Below, piece by piece: positions 23,559 through 32,024 of a DNA stretch of 36,213 bases. The notes under the pieces are model-generated. The model was given only the letters and a program-made list of their open reading frames with translations. It was not told the DNA's origin and made no database searches. The translations under genes and the position numbers were made by a program. Within the stretch, counting starts at the first letter, position 1. Each line of letters opens with the position of its first letter. Origin of the DNA: CAYXNZ01 sp964553705 (GTDB lineage Bacteria > Patescibacteriota > Patescibacteriia > Patescibacteriales > GWC2-42-12); assembly GCA_964553705.1 (NCBI GenBank), contig CAZKKV010000005.1, forward strand, positions 1 to 36,213, given 5' to 3'.

Positions 23559-24620
23559 TTATTTTAATGTTTTAACACCTAAATAAATTTCGTCGGTATT
23601 TTCAGTATTAACCAACAAACGCCAGCCAGCTCGACTTGATGGTAGTTTTTTGGTTGTCCAACTTTGTCCGCCGTCCAGTGAACGATAAAAAGTAGTATTA
23701 GTCACATAATATATTTCTTGGAAATTTTTGGGATTTACAGCAAGAGCATTTATCGAAGCTTCTTTTTCTGGAGTAATTAATTCAACTATCTGCCAGCTAG
23801 TCCCGTTGTCAGACGATTTTAATATGCCGTAATAAGTCGCCATATAAACAGTGCCATTATCAGCCGAAATAACTAAATCACGAAATTTTTTTATCTCTTT
23901 GTAGTCTTTTAAAATATCTTCCAAATCTTGCCAATTTTTTCCACTATCAATACTTCTAAAAATTCCTTTACCGTCACTACCAACTATTATCACTCGGCTA
24001 TCAATCGGACTAATAACGATTTTTTTCACTTCATCTTCAATTCGATAAACTGTACGCCAACTGCCTCCCTGATCATAGCTTTTTATTATTTCACCGCGAG
24101 TTGTGCCGATATATATATTGGAAGTATTAAAATGGTCAATGGCAATTGAAGTTATTTTGACCAATGGATCGTTGTCGTAATATATTTGCGACCAAGTTCG
24201 ATTGCAATCATCAGATCGGTAGAGCTTATTACTAACCGCCACATAAATAGTACACTTATCTCCGTAATCAACAGCAATAGATTGAACTGGTATTTGACCT
24301 AAGCTTTTAGCGATTTTCCAGCTAGCTACGTTGTCATAGCTATAAAACAATCCATTACTGGCACTACCCACATATACTGCTTGGCTATCTTCTGGATCAA
24401 GCACTAAAGCATTAACATCAATATTACCGATACTAGACGGCCGACCACTAGTAGAAGGGATTAAAACTTTTTGTTGCCAACTGTCGCCCTTGTTAGTTGA
24501 TTTGTAAACTCCACCATTACTTGCCGAATTTTCACCCGAACCAGTATCAAAATTAATTGTACAGCCTGAAATTAAAAATAATATTGCGATTAAAACCAAC
24601 GATTTTATTGTTTTTGTCAT
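23559..24620 (-). CDS. Lipoprotein with a seven-bladed Asp-box (BNR/sortilin-type) beta-propeller
   Basis: 353 residues. A signal peptide ends in the lipobox LISGC with Cys20 as the lipidated residue. Seven Asp-boxes (S-x-D-x-G-x-x-W type) are visible at 41-48, 94-101, 136-143, 181-188, 223-230, 269-276 and 314-321, about 45 residues apart, which fits a seven-bladed propeller. The first has Asn in place of Asp and the second lacks the Gly. Similar folds include Ycf48/HCF136 assembly factors and sialidase-like proteins, but no sialidase catalytic residues are apparent. The likely role is binding or assembly at the outer face of the membrane; the ligand is unknown. It is placed between holB (10 nt) and frr (4 nt). 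Confidence 0.8.
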   Translation of the reverse strand: MTKTIKSLVLIAILFLISGCTINFDTGSGENSASNGGVYKSTNKGDSWQQKVLIPSTSGRPSSIGNIDVNALVLDPEDSQAVYVGSASNGLFYSYDNVASWKIAKSLGQIPVQSIAVDYGDKCTIYVAVSNKLYRSDDCNRTWSQIYYDNDPLVKITSIAIDHFNTSNIYIGTTRGEIIKSYDQGGSWRTVYRIEDEVKKIVISPIDSRVIIVGSDGKGIFRSIDSGKNWQDLEDILKDYKEIKKFRDLVISADNGTVYMATYYGILKSSDNGTSWQIVELITPEKEASINALAVNPKNFQEIYYVTNTTFYRSLDGGQSWTTKKLPSSRAGWRLLVNTENTDEIYLGVKTLK

Positions 24621-24630
24621 ATTTGTAAAA

Positions 24631-25650
24631 TTAAATTTGTAATGATAAATTATCCAGTACTACTCGATAATTGACATTAGCATTTAAATACATTTTTGCT
24701 TCATTTAATAATCTGGCGCATTTTATCAATAATTTAATTGATATTTTAGACGCTAAAATATTTAAATCTTTTTCAACTATTTGGTGCTGAATCAAATCTG
24801 GTTGCTCAAGTTTTATTAATAATAAATCTCTAGTTAATCCTTGCCAAATGCCAATAATTTTCTTGGCTGATTCAGTAGACTCTTGACCGATTGAATTTCT
24901 ACCAGCCAGCTTCTCAATTTTATCTAATCTTTGGTTGTAGTCTATTTTTATAAGTTCTAAAAAAACTTTAATTTTTTCTTGGTAATCTTTGAAAAAATCC
25001 TTGTCTTCTATAAGCTTAACAGCCAAAGCCGGCCGACCCAAGCAAAGTCTGGAAAAAATCTTAGCTGAACTTCTGGAAGCCTTTTTTTCTGTTAATAGAT
25101 AATCATAAATATCATTTGGATTGACAGGATTGAAGCGTAGAATCTGACTTCTTGAAACTATAGTCGGAAGCAATAATTCAATTTTTGAAGTCATAAGTAT
25201 TATCACCACCTTGTCTTTTGGTTCTTCGAGAGTTTTTAATAAAGCATTGAAAGCTTTTTCACTTAAATTTTCCGCTTGCCTGATTATTCCTATTTTATAT
25301 GAATTTAAGAAAGAACTCATACTTAAAATTCTGATAAATTCACGCACCTGATCAACGAGAATATTCTTTTTGTCAGCTTCTTTTTCTAATACTGTTATAT
25401 CTCCATGTATCCCTTTGTCGGCCTGCACACAACTTTCACATATTCCACAAGGTATAGTATCTCCCCGCATATCACAACAAACCAAGCTTTTGGCAAAAAA
25501 TCCAGCCAAAGTGCCTTTACCTATGTCATCTGGACCATAAAAAATATAACAACCAGAGATATGATTAGTAGCAATTGATTTTTTCAGATACTCAACGATA
25601 TGACCATTGCCGACAAGTGGCCATTTTGAGTCTTTTTTTATTGTAACCAT
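24631..25650 (-). CDS. holB: DNA polymerase III delta' subunit (clamp loader)
   Basis: 339 residues from the ATG at 25650. An in-frame ATG at 25674 is rejected because the -10 box lies between the two. It is an AAA+ clamp-loader subunit: GPDDIGKGT stands where the P-loop belongs (no Ser/Thr directly after the Lys, as often in delta'), followed by a zinc module (Cys-rich CGICESC), NILVDQVREFIRIL, and NAFNALLKTLEEP-like ALLKTLEEPKDKVVIILMTS. It also has LLPTIVSRSQILRF, which carries the SRC-like arginine motif as SRS. The C-terminal part is helical. It loads the beta clamp at the replication fork. The promoter is shared with the lipoprotein and frr. Confidence 0.85.
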   Translation of the reverse strand: MVTIKKDSKWPLVGNGHIVEYLKKSIATNHISGCYIFYGPDDIGKGTLAGFFAKSLVCCDMRGDTIPCGICESCVQADKGIHGDITVLEKEADKKNILVDQVREFIRILSMSSFLNSYKIGIIRQAENLSEKAFNALLKTLEEPKDKVVIILMTSKIELLLPTIVSRSQILRFNPVNPNDIYDYLLTEKKASRSSAKIFSRLCLGRPALAVKLIEDKDFFKDYQEKIKVFLELIKIDYNQRLDKIEKLAGRNSIGQESTESAKKIIGIWQGLTRDLLLIKLEQPDLIQHQIVEKDLNILASKISIKLLIKCARLLNEAKMYLNANVNYRVVLDNLSLQI

Positions 25651-25656
25651 TAATAA

Positions 25657-25684
25657 ATTATAGCACAAACACACCAGTAGTCAA
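25657..25684 (-). promoter_or_regulatory. Promoter of holB-lipoprotein-frr (leaderless layout)
   Basis: TTGACT (25679-25684) is followed after 16 nt by TATAAT (25657-25662) on the minus strand, with TGC directly before it. The ATG at 25650 follows after 6 nt, so the mRNA should begin at or beside the start codon. Confidence 0.7.
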
Positions 25685-25699
25685 AAAGATGTTATACGC

Positions 25700-25916
25700 C
25701 CTCACTCCAGCCCTTTCTGTCATCCTTACCCCCACCCCATCCCTCCCCCGCTCTCCCGAGCACTCGGGATCACGGGAAAGGGAGCATATTTTTCCCTCTT
25801 TCAAAAAAAGGGGCTGGAGAGGTTAAAATAAAATTTAACAAACTAACCCTCTTAATCCCCCTTTACAAGGGGGACAAAAAATACCCACCTTTAAAAGGAG
25901 GGTTAGGGAGGGGGAA
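25700..25916. repeat. Repeat block between divergent holB and sugar transferase genes
   Basis: GC-rich palindromic modules fill this gap: CCCGAG-CA-CTCGGG (25755-25768), CCCCCTT-TAC-AAGGGGG (25857-25873), and CCACCTTTAAAAGGAGGG, ending in a run of G. Together with the two promoters at its edges it makes up the whole 315-nt gene-free stretch. The modules are of the same kind as those at 22.7-22.9 kb. Confidence 0.75.
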
Positions 25917-25930
25917 AATAAAACTTATTC

Positions 25931-25959
25931 TTGCAATTTTCCTCTAAAATTACTATGAT
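25931..25959 (+). promoter_or_regulatory. Promoter of the sugar transferase gene (leaderless layout)
   Basis: TTGCAA (25931-25936), 17 nt, TATGAT (25954-25959), then 6 nt to the ATG. It points away from the holB promoter, with the repeat block between them. Confidence 0.6.
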
Positions 25960-25965
25960 ATCACT

Positions 25966-27330
25966 ATGAGTAAAAAAATAAAACAATTTATTCTTTTGGG
26001 CGGAGATGTAATAATTCTCTATTTTTCGCTATATCTTACTCTATCTTTAAGGTATGCAAAAATCCCTTCGCCAGAATTATGGCAAAGCCATTTCATTCCG
26101 TTTACTCTGGTGTTTTTTTTCTGGCTTCTTATTTTTTATATTTCTGATTTATACAATTTAAACTTTGCCGTTAATAACATTCGCTTCTATCAACTAACTA
26201 GTCGGTCCCTGCTTATTTCCAGTTTTTTATCAGTCGCCTTTTTCTACATAATTCCCCAGATAAATATCGCACCAAAAAGAAATATGCTAATTTACGTTGT
26301 TGTTTTTGCCATATTATTTATACTTTGGCGCCGACTATATAATTGGTTACTAAAATCTTATTTACCAAAAATAAATATAGCTATAATCGGTTTTAATAAG
26401 CAAGTTGAGGAATTAATTAACGAATTGAAATTAAAAAAACATCTTGGTTATAATATTTTAGCAATTATTGATCCTGATAATAAACTTGGCCATCCTATTG
26501 AAAATATAAAAATTATAAAAAATATAACGTATCTACCAGAAACAATCGTGCAATTAAATTTAGACTGGGTTATTTTGGCAACGAATATTCATGACTCTGA
26601 AGAACTGCAAAAAACTTTATTTAAAACCTTGTCAAAAAAAATAAATTTAATCAGTCTGACCAATTTTTACGAAATAATTACCGGCAAAATTTCTCTTGAA
26701 ACTATTAACCAAGTATGGTTTTTGGAAAATCTAAATAAAAAAAACATGTTCTTTTTTGATTTTTTTAAACGAACTTATGATTTAATTTTGTCAATCGTTT
26801 TTTTATTATTTATTATTGTCCTCTACCCAATCATCGGTCTACTCATCAAGCTGGAAACTAAAGGTCCGATATTTTTTAAACAAAAACGTTTAGGCAAAAA
26901 TGGACAAATTTTTAATATCATAAAATTCCGCACTATGTCAGAAGACAGCAACGACCGCACACCGACAGCTGCCGATGACAAACGAATAACTAGACTTGGT
27001 CAAATATTAAGAAAAACTCGAATTGATGAATTGCCACAAGTTATAAATATTCTAAAAAGTGAAATGAGTTTTGTCGGTCCCAGACCGGAAAGACCAGACC
27101 TAGCCGAGGAATTAGAAAAACAAGTGCCGTATTACCGCCAAAGATTATTGGCCAAACCAGGTGCTACTGGCTGGGATCAAATTTCTGGCGAATATCATTC
27201 TCCATCCGTTGAAGATAGTCTAAAAAAACTTCAATATGATTTATTCTATATAAAAAATAGATCGATCTATCTTGATTTATCTATTATTTTAAAAACGATT
27301 GCTACGATTTTGAGCAGAAAAGGAATGTAG
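25966..27330 (+). CDS. Polyprenyl-phosphate sugar-1-phosphate transferase (WcaJ/WbaP-like)
   Basis: 454 residues. Four or five N-terminal membrane segments (about 8-125) are followed by a Rossmann-like domain (about 133-220), another membrane segment (about 265-290), and the bacterial sugar transferase domain. That domain has FFKQKRLGKNGQIFNIIKFRTM, then RITRLGQILRKTRIDELPQ and SFVGPRPERP, with KPGATGWDQISGEY near the end. It moves a sugar phosphate from a nucleotide sugar to undecaprenyl phosphate, starting a surface glycan. It is the only protein gene on the plus strand and faces gmd head-on; no clear terminator is seen in the 83 nt between them. Confidence 0.9.
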   Translation: MSKKIKQFILLGGDVIILYFSLYLTLSLRYAKIPSPELWQSHFIPFTLVFFFWLLIFYISDLYNLNFAVNNIRFYQLTSRSLLISSFLSVAFFYIIPQINIAPKRNMLIYVVVFAILFILWRRLYNWLLKSYLPKINIAIIGFNKQVEELINELKLKKHLGYNILAIIDPDNKLGHPIENIKIIKNITYLPETIVQLNLDWVILATNIHDSEELQKTLFKTLSKKINLISLTNFYEIITGKISLETINQVWFLENLNKKNMFFFDFFKRTYDLILSIVFLLFIIVLYPIIGLLIKLETKGPIFFKQKRLGKNGQIFNIIKFRTMSEDSNDRTPTAADDKRITRLGQILRKTRIDELPQVINILKSEMSFVGPRPERPDLAEELEKQVPYYRQRLLAKPGATGWDQISGEYHSPSVEDSLKKLQYDLFYIKNRSIYLDLSIILKTIATILSRKGM

Positions 27331-27413
27331 TAATTAATGATAAATTTTAAATATTTTATTAATTATTATCGTACTTGATTTTCCGGAATAATTTTTTAAT
27401 AAAACCAAATGTT

Positions 27414-28406
27414 TTACTCATTCCTTGTAACTATTTTATTTAATCGTTCCATGTCGGCTTCAACCATCATTTTAATAAGTTCTTTAAATTTAACTTTTGG
27501 TTGCCAATTTAATTTTTTTAAGGCTTTGTTGCTTTTTCCTTGCAAAATAAATAATTCAGCCGGTCTTTTATATTTTGGGTCTATTTTTACGTAAGAATCC
27601 CAATTATCTATGCCTACGTGCCTAAATGCAATATCTAAAAAATTTCTAATACTGTGCGTTTCTCCTGTGGAAATAATAAAATCATCAGGATCTTTTTGTT
27701 GCAATATTAACCACATAGCCTCAACATAATCACCGGCAAAACCCCAGTCACGCTGACTGTCCAAATTCCCCAGCCTAATTTCTTTTTCTAGACCTAATTT
27801 TATACGAACTACTCCGTCCGTAATTTTTCGCGAAACAAATTCTTTTCCCCTAATCGGTGATTCATGGTTGAATAAAATACCACTAGAACAAAACATATTA
27901 TAACTCTCTCTGAAATTTACTGTCATCCAATGTGAAAAAAGTTTTGAAATGGCATAAGGACTCCTTGGATGAAAAGGTGTACTTTCATCTTGAATACCCT
28001 TCTCGTGACTATTGCCAAACATCTCACTAGTTGATGCTTGATAAAATTTTGCGGTTGGACAATTTATCTTTATGGCATTTAATATTTTTAGTGTTCCGAT
28101 GGCGTTAATTTCGCTAGTGACTACTGGCTGATCCCACGAAGTTCCAACAAAAGATTGCGCAGCCAAATTATACACCTCATTAGGATGTATTGTTATTATT
28201 GCATTAATTAATGATGCTTCGTCCAACAAATCACCGTCAATGTAATCCACTTTGTTGGCTACCCCTAGATACTCTAAATTTTCAAAATTTCTATTTATTA
28301 TTCTCCTAACCAGACCAAAAACCTTATAGCCCTTATTTAACAAAAATTTAGCTAAATAGGCACCATCTTGCCCGGTAATGCCAGTTATTAAAGCTGTTTT
28401 TTTCAT
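27414..28406 (-). CDS. gmd: GDP-mannose 4,6-dehydratase
   Basis: 330 residues. It converts GDP-D-mannose to GDP-4-keto-6-deoxy-D-mannose, the branch point to GDP-fucose, GDP-rhamnose and GDP-perosamine. The short-chain dehydrogenase fold has ALITGITGQDGAYLAKFLL at the N-terminus, NLAAQSFVGTSWDQP, YQASTSEMFG (Thr/Ser and Glu of the active site) and the SPYAISK Tyr-x-x-x-Lys motif. GMD-specific marks are NHESPIRGKEFVSRKI and LDSQRDWGFAGDYVEAMW. No fucose synthase, reductase or perosamine aminotransferase is in the window, so the end sugar is unknown. It lies 67 nt after the radical SAM gene and may be read through; a possible weak promoter (ATGACA, 19 nt, TATAAA) is seen in that gap. Confidence 0.93.
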   Translation of the reverse strand: MKKTALITGITGQDGAYLAKFLLNKGYKVFGLVRRIINRNFENLEYLGVANKVDYIDGDLLDEASLINAIITIHPNEVYNLAAQSFVGTSWDQPVVTSEINAIGTLKILNAIKINCPTAKFYQASTSEMFGNSHEKGIQDESTPFHPRSPYAISKLFSHWMTVNFRESYNMFCSSGILFNHESPIRGKEFVSRKITDGVVRIKLGLEKEIRLGNLDSQRDWGFAGDYVEAMWLILQQKDPDDFIISTGETHSIRNFLDIAFRHVGIDNWDSYVKIDPKYKRPAELFILQGKSNKALKKLNWQPKVKFKELIKMMVEADMERLNKIVTRNE

Positions 28407-28473
28407 ATTATTATTTATAAATTATCTTTTTTTTATACGACATAAAAAATTACACTTGTCATTAAAACTATAT

Positions 28474-30018
28474 TTATTTTATTATTTTTTTGTGAAAAAA
28501 CATAAATGCTCTCGCGAATATTTCCCAAACAAACCATCTTATTGAATTGCGAATATTTTTAAAAATTTCCACTCTAATCGGTCTTACTGGTTTTTTTATC
28601 CGACGATTAGGTGTACCAGAATTAAATAAAAATTTATAAATAATATTAAAAATTTTCAAATAATATTTACTTTTATAAATTTTTTTATTTGTCATTATTT
28701 TAACCACAAAAGGAGGCAACGCAAAATGCCTAAGAGCTATAAATACTTTATTTAAATAAGTATTTTTCATTTCCATGGTGGATTCTTGCAATGTCTCGTC
28801 CTTATTAATAATAATTTTATCTCTTAATGCCCTGTTATACAAAGCTGTTCCTGGATAAAAATTTAATGAATATAAACTTAAAGAAAACGGCCTGGGAATT
28901 TTACTAGTAAACCTGATAGATTCAATTAATTCATCTTCTGATTCGTAGGGATTATCAGTTATCATATAATAATTAATTCTACCTCTATAAATCTCATGTA
29001 AAACTTTGACTGCTTCTTTAATTACTTTATCGGTTTCACCAACCCTAGCAAAAACAAATCTCCTTACACGCTCACAGCCAGATTGAATTCCCATTTTAAA
29101 ATTAACAAAGCCGGCTTCAGTTAATAATTCTATTTTTTTCCGAAAATTATCACTCGTAGCGATTACCCCCGAACAGCTACAAGGTAAACCGACCTCTTTT
29201 TTCCATTTTTCAGAAAATTCTTTTATGAAATCCAGAGACATAGCACTAATACAATCATCTCTAAAAAATATCTTTCTAGTATCCGGGTATTGGTTTAAAA
29301 ATCTTTTTACTTCGGAGATAACATTCTCAATGCTTCTGGAACGCATTTTCCTTAATCTAAAATCAACGCTATTGGTGCAGAATGTGCAGCAGTTAGGACA
29401 GCCTCTAGTTATCATGGTCGGGTACCATTTCTGCATGTCGTCAAGATCCGTATCTTCAGCCGGACGGATGACTATCTCTTCTTTATCTAAAACAAACTTA
29501 TTAGCCAGCGAATAATCTGGAAATGAAAATCTATCAAGATTTGTTTCAATCTCTCTTAATTCATTTTTTATAATTTGCCCATCTTTCTTTACCCATGTGC
29601 CTTTAATATTATCCAATGGCTTATTATTCAAAATAGCCTCTACTATTTCAAACAATGTATCCTCGCCCTCGCTTAAAGCTACTATGTCTGCATATTTGAT
29701 ACAATCTTCTGGATCGGCAGTAGGATGCTTACCGCCCCACACAATCGGGCAATTCGTCTCCTTTTTAAGCGCTCGCGTTATTTGAATTGAATTTCTAAAA
29801 GCGCTTGATAGTAAAGATATTCCAATCAAATCGCTATTCTTACATAAAGCCACTAGCTGTTTAACTACTTTTTCTGGATATTTTTCATTAAATTTATAAA
29901 AAATATAAAAAAGCCGAGTTTTAACACCTTTCGGCTCAAGCTTTTTTAATTGAGAAGCTAAAACATTAAAACCGTAGCTATCAGTTATGTCCGCGCTAAT
30001 AATCAAAGATATTTCCAT
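28474..30018 (-). CDS. B12-binding-domain type radical SAM protein
   Basis: 514 residues. Residues about 1-135 resemble a cobalamin-binding Rossmann domain (DLIGISLLSSAFRNSIQ, PIVWGGKHPTADPEDC, ALSEGEDTLFEI) but lack the DxHxxG motif that ligates cobalt from below. The radical SAM core begins near 200, with the [4Fe-4S] cysteines at 207, 211 and 214 (an additional Cys210 lies between) and then KIFFRDDCISAMSLDF and FKMGIQSGCERVRRF. The C-terminal ~120 residues are basic and unrecognised. Members often methylate or rearrange unactivated carbons; the substrate here is probably a glycan or lipid precursor, judged only by position. It starts 2 nt after the cytidylyltransferase gene. Confidence 0.8.
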   Translation of the reverse strand: MEISLIISADITDSYGFNVLASQLKKLEPKGVKTRLFYIFYKFNEKYPEKVVKQLVALCKNSDLIGISLLSSAFRNSIQITRALKKETNCPIVWGGKHPTADPEDCIKYADIVALSEGEDTLFEIVEAILNNKPLDNIKGTWVKKDGQIIKNELREIETNLDRFSFPDYSLANKFVLDKEEIVIRPAEDTDLDDMQKWYPTMITRGCPNCCTFCTNSVDFRLRKMRSRSIENVISEVKRFLNQYPDTRKIFFRDDCISAMSLDFIKEFSEKWKKEVGLPCSCSGVIATSDNFRKKIELLTEAGFVNFKMGIQSGCERVRRFVFARVGETDKVIKEAVKVLHEIYRGRINYYMITDNPYESEDELIESIRFTSKIPRPFSLSLYSLNFYPGTALYNRALRDKIIINKDETLQESTMEMKNTYLNKVFIALRHFALPPFVVKIMTNKKIYKSKYYLKIFNIIYKFLFNSGTPNRRIKKPVRPIRVEIFKNIRNSIRWFVWEIFARAFMFFHKKIIK

Positions 30019-30020
30019 AA

Positions 30021-30743
30021 TTAAAATTTATAACCCTTTTTTTTTAATTTTTTGAGCATAAATTCAGCTTTTATCCAATCTAGAGGACTATCAATGTCGA
30101 TTGATCTGTCTTGAGGTACAACATGACCGACTACGTAATTGCCGTATAATTTATTATTTTTTACCACCACGTCTCTTTTTATAGCATATACCGCGCCACT
30201 CCTTTTGTAGGCAGTTGGCAAATCCTGTCTGCGCACGCCCTCTTTCTCTGTCAAACAATAGGGTACAACTCGCTTACCTTTTAATTTCTTAATCTTAATG
30301 GGGTGATTCATGTCTATTTTTACTAAACTCACTGAACTATCAGCGTTAGTATCAATCAAAAGTTTTATAGTTTTATCAATATCGTCAAAAGTTCTAAATG
30401 GAGAAGTTGGCTGCAAAATTACTACACAATCATACTGAAAACCATTTTTCTTTTCCATGAATTTCACAGCATGTCGCAAAACCGGCAAGTGCGGAGTATT
30501 ATCCTTAGCTAAGTTTTTAGGGCGCTTAAAAGGTATGACCACTTCATATTTTCTTGCGACTCTAATAATATTCTTGTCATCAGTAGATAAAATTAAATCT
30601 GTGATAAATTTACTTTTTTGAGCTGATTCGATTGAATAAGCGATTAATGGCTTATATCCTAATTCTTTTATGTTTTTTTCAAGAATTCCCTTAGAACCTC
30701 CTCTAGCCGTTATTATGCCTAATATTTTTTTATTTTTATACAT
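30021..30743 (-). CDS. neuA: CMP-nonulosonic acid (sialic acid family) cytidylyltransferase
   Basis: 240 residues. It activates a nine-carbon acid with CTP. Motifs are IITARGGSKGILEKNIKEL (CTP loop, 9-27), then DLILSTDD, FKRPKNLAKDNTPHLPV, VILQPTSPFR and, late, SIDIDSPLDWIKAEF, which carries metal-binding Asp residues. The family includes NeuA, LegF and PseF, and the sequence alone does not fix which acid is used. It follows the epimerase by 2 nt. Confidence 0.88.
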   Translation of the reverse strand: MYKNKKILGIITARGGSKGILEKNIKELGYKPLIAYSIESAQKSKFITDLILSTDDKNIIRVARKYEVVIPFKRPKNLAKDNTPHLPVLRHAVKFMEKKNGFQYDCVVILQPTSPFRTFDDIDKTIKLLIDTNADSSVSLVKIDMNHPIKIKKLKGKRVVPYCLTEKEGVRRQDLPTAYKRSGAVYAIKRDVVVKNNKLYGNYVVGHVVPQDRSIDIDSPLDWIKAEFMLKKLKKKGYKF

Positions 30744-30745
30744 AT

Positions 30746-32020
30746 CTATTTTGTATTAATATCAAAATTAATATCAAAAAACCTTTTTTGTATTTCTGGT
30801 ATTTTTTTAGCTAATATTTCAGCAATTCTTTCTCCAGCTTGTCCGTCGCCAAATTTACAATCTCTTTCGTATTTCCCATGTTTTAGCTGTTCCTTGATGG
30901 CTTTAATAACTTCATCTTTATCTACTTTTACTTCTTTAACATTTTCTCCTTTTTCTCTGAGTTGTTGTCTTGAACCCACTAAAACTGCTGGGATGCCAAA
31001 ATAACAAGTTTCCTTAATAAAACTTGATGAATTCCCCATAACACAACTAGCATTAGCTAATAATCTATAAAAATCATCTGGGGGTAGATTTTTTGTGGCA
31101 AAAATAAATTTATATTTTTTGGCAATCAACTTTTTAATCTCCTGTCCGACTTCACGAGACCGAGCATCAATATTGGAACCTAAAAATACAGTAGGCAAAG
31201 CCAACTCTTCAACTGCGCTTATTATACTTTTAGCTAATTGTAAATTTTTTTCTGCGCTTTCAGTGGTAACGGGGTGAAATAAAACTAATAAAAACTTTTT
31301 ATCTTTTTTTATGTTAACTATATAATCAGGAATTTTGCCAACATCTAATTGCTTAATATTGTCTATCGTAGGTGCACCAACGACAAAAACGTTTTCTTGA
31401 TTTTCTCCCATTTGTACTACCCGTCTACGGCTTAATGCTGTGGGCGTAAAATGCAAATGTGCTAATTTAGTAATTGCATGCCTAGTGCTTTCATCAATTG
31501 TACCGGAAACATCCCCACCTTCAATATGAGCAATTGGGATATTGAGATATGAAGACACTAAAGCTGCTGACATTATTTCAAAACGATCACCATTAATCAA
31601 AACTATATCTGGCCTTAATTTAGAATACACATCAACTAATTTAATTATACCTATACCTACTGTTTTGCACATCGAAATGTTTGTACCACCATCAACATGC
31701 ATCGGGACGTATTGTTCGATTGAATATCCATTTTTTTTCATTTCACTCATTATAAAATCCGACTTCTCTACGTAACCAGGAATTATCTTATCTATAAAAG
31801 AAATCCAACGAGCTCGTAAATACCATTTAAAAGCTTTTATTCGATAACTAGAATTACTGTGGTATAAATTTAAAAAAAAACTACCATAAGCTAGAGGGGA
31901 AGATGTAATAATCTGTAACTCTAAATTGGGATGGTTTTTTACTGCTGATAAAACAGAACGAAGCCGACCGTAATGCGCACGATTAAAAATAGGTATTAAT
32001 ATTTTTTTCTTACTAGTCAT
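30746..32020 (-). CDS. neuC: UDP-N-acetylglucosamine 2-epimerase (hydrolysing), NeuC/LegG-like
   Basis: 424 residues, about 40 longer than typical NeuC. It converts a UDP-N-acetyl sugar to the free ManNAc-type sugar, the first step toward the nine-carbon acid. GT-B fold marks are: RAHYGRLRSVLSAV near the start, LVDVYSKLRPDIVLINGDRFE, IAHIEGGDVSGTIDESTRHAITKLAHLHF (catalytic region), VGAPTIDNI, FHPVTTES and the late MGNSSSFIKETCYFGIPAVLVGSRQQ. The extra length is a basic, aromatic-rich segment at about 45-85 (around YHSNSSYRIKAFKWYLRARW) where relatives have a short loop. It lies 4 nt after neuB. Confidence 0.88.
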   Translation of the reverse strand: MTSKKKILIPIFNRAHYGRLRSVLSAVKNHPNLELQIITSSPLAYGSFFLNLYHSNSSYRIKAFKWYLRARWISFIDKIIPGYVEKSDFIMSEMKKNGYSIEQYVPMHVDGGTNISMCKTVGIGIIKLVDVYSKLRPDIVLINGDRFEIMSAALVSSYLNIPIAHIEGGDVSGTIDESTRHAITKLAHLHFTPTALSRRRVVQMGENQENVFVVGAPTIDNIKQLDVGKIPDYIVNIKKDKKFLLVLFHPVTTESAEKNLQLAKSIISAVEELALPTVFLGSNIDARSREVGQEIKKLIAKKYKFIFATKNLPPDDFYRLLANASCVMGNSSSFIKETCYFGIPAVLVGSRQQLREKGENVKEVKVDKDEVIKAIKEQLKHGKYERDCKFGDGQAGERIAEILAKKIPEIQKRFFDINFDINTK

Positions 32021-32024
32021 GTTT

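Noticed and set aside
27331..27413. Terminator between the convergent sugar transferase and gmd genes
   Set aside because: Only weak AT-only inverted repeats are present (around TAATTAAT and ATTAATTA) with no clear stem plus U tract, so I do not claim one.
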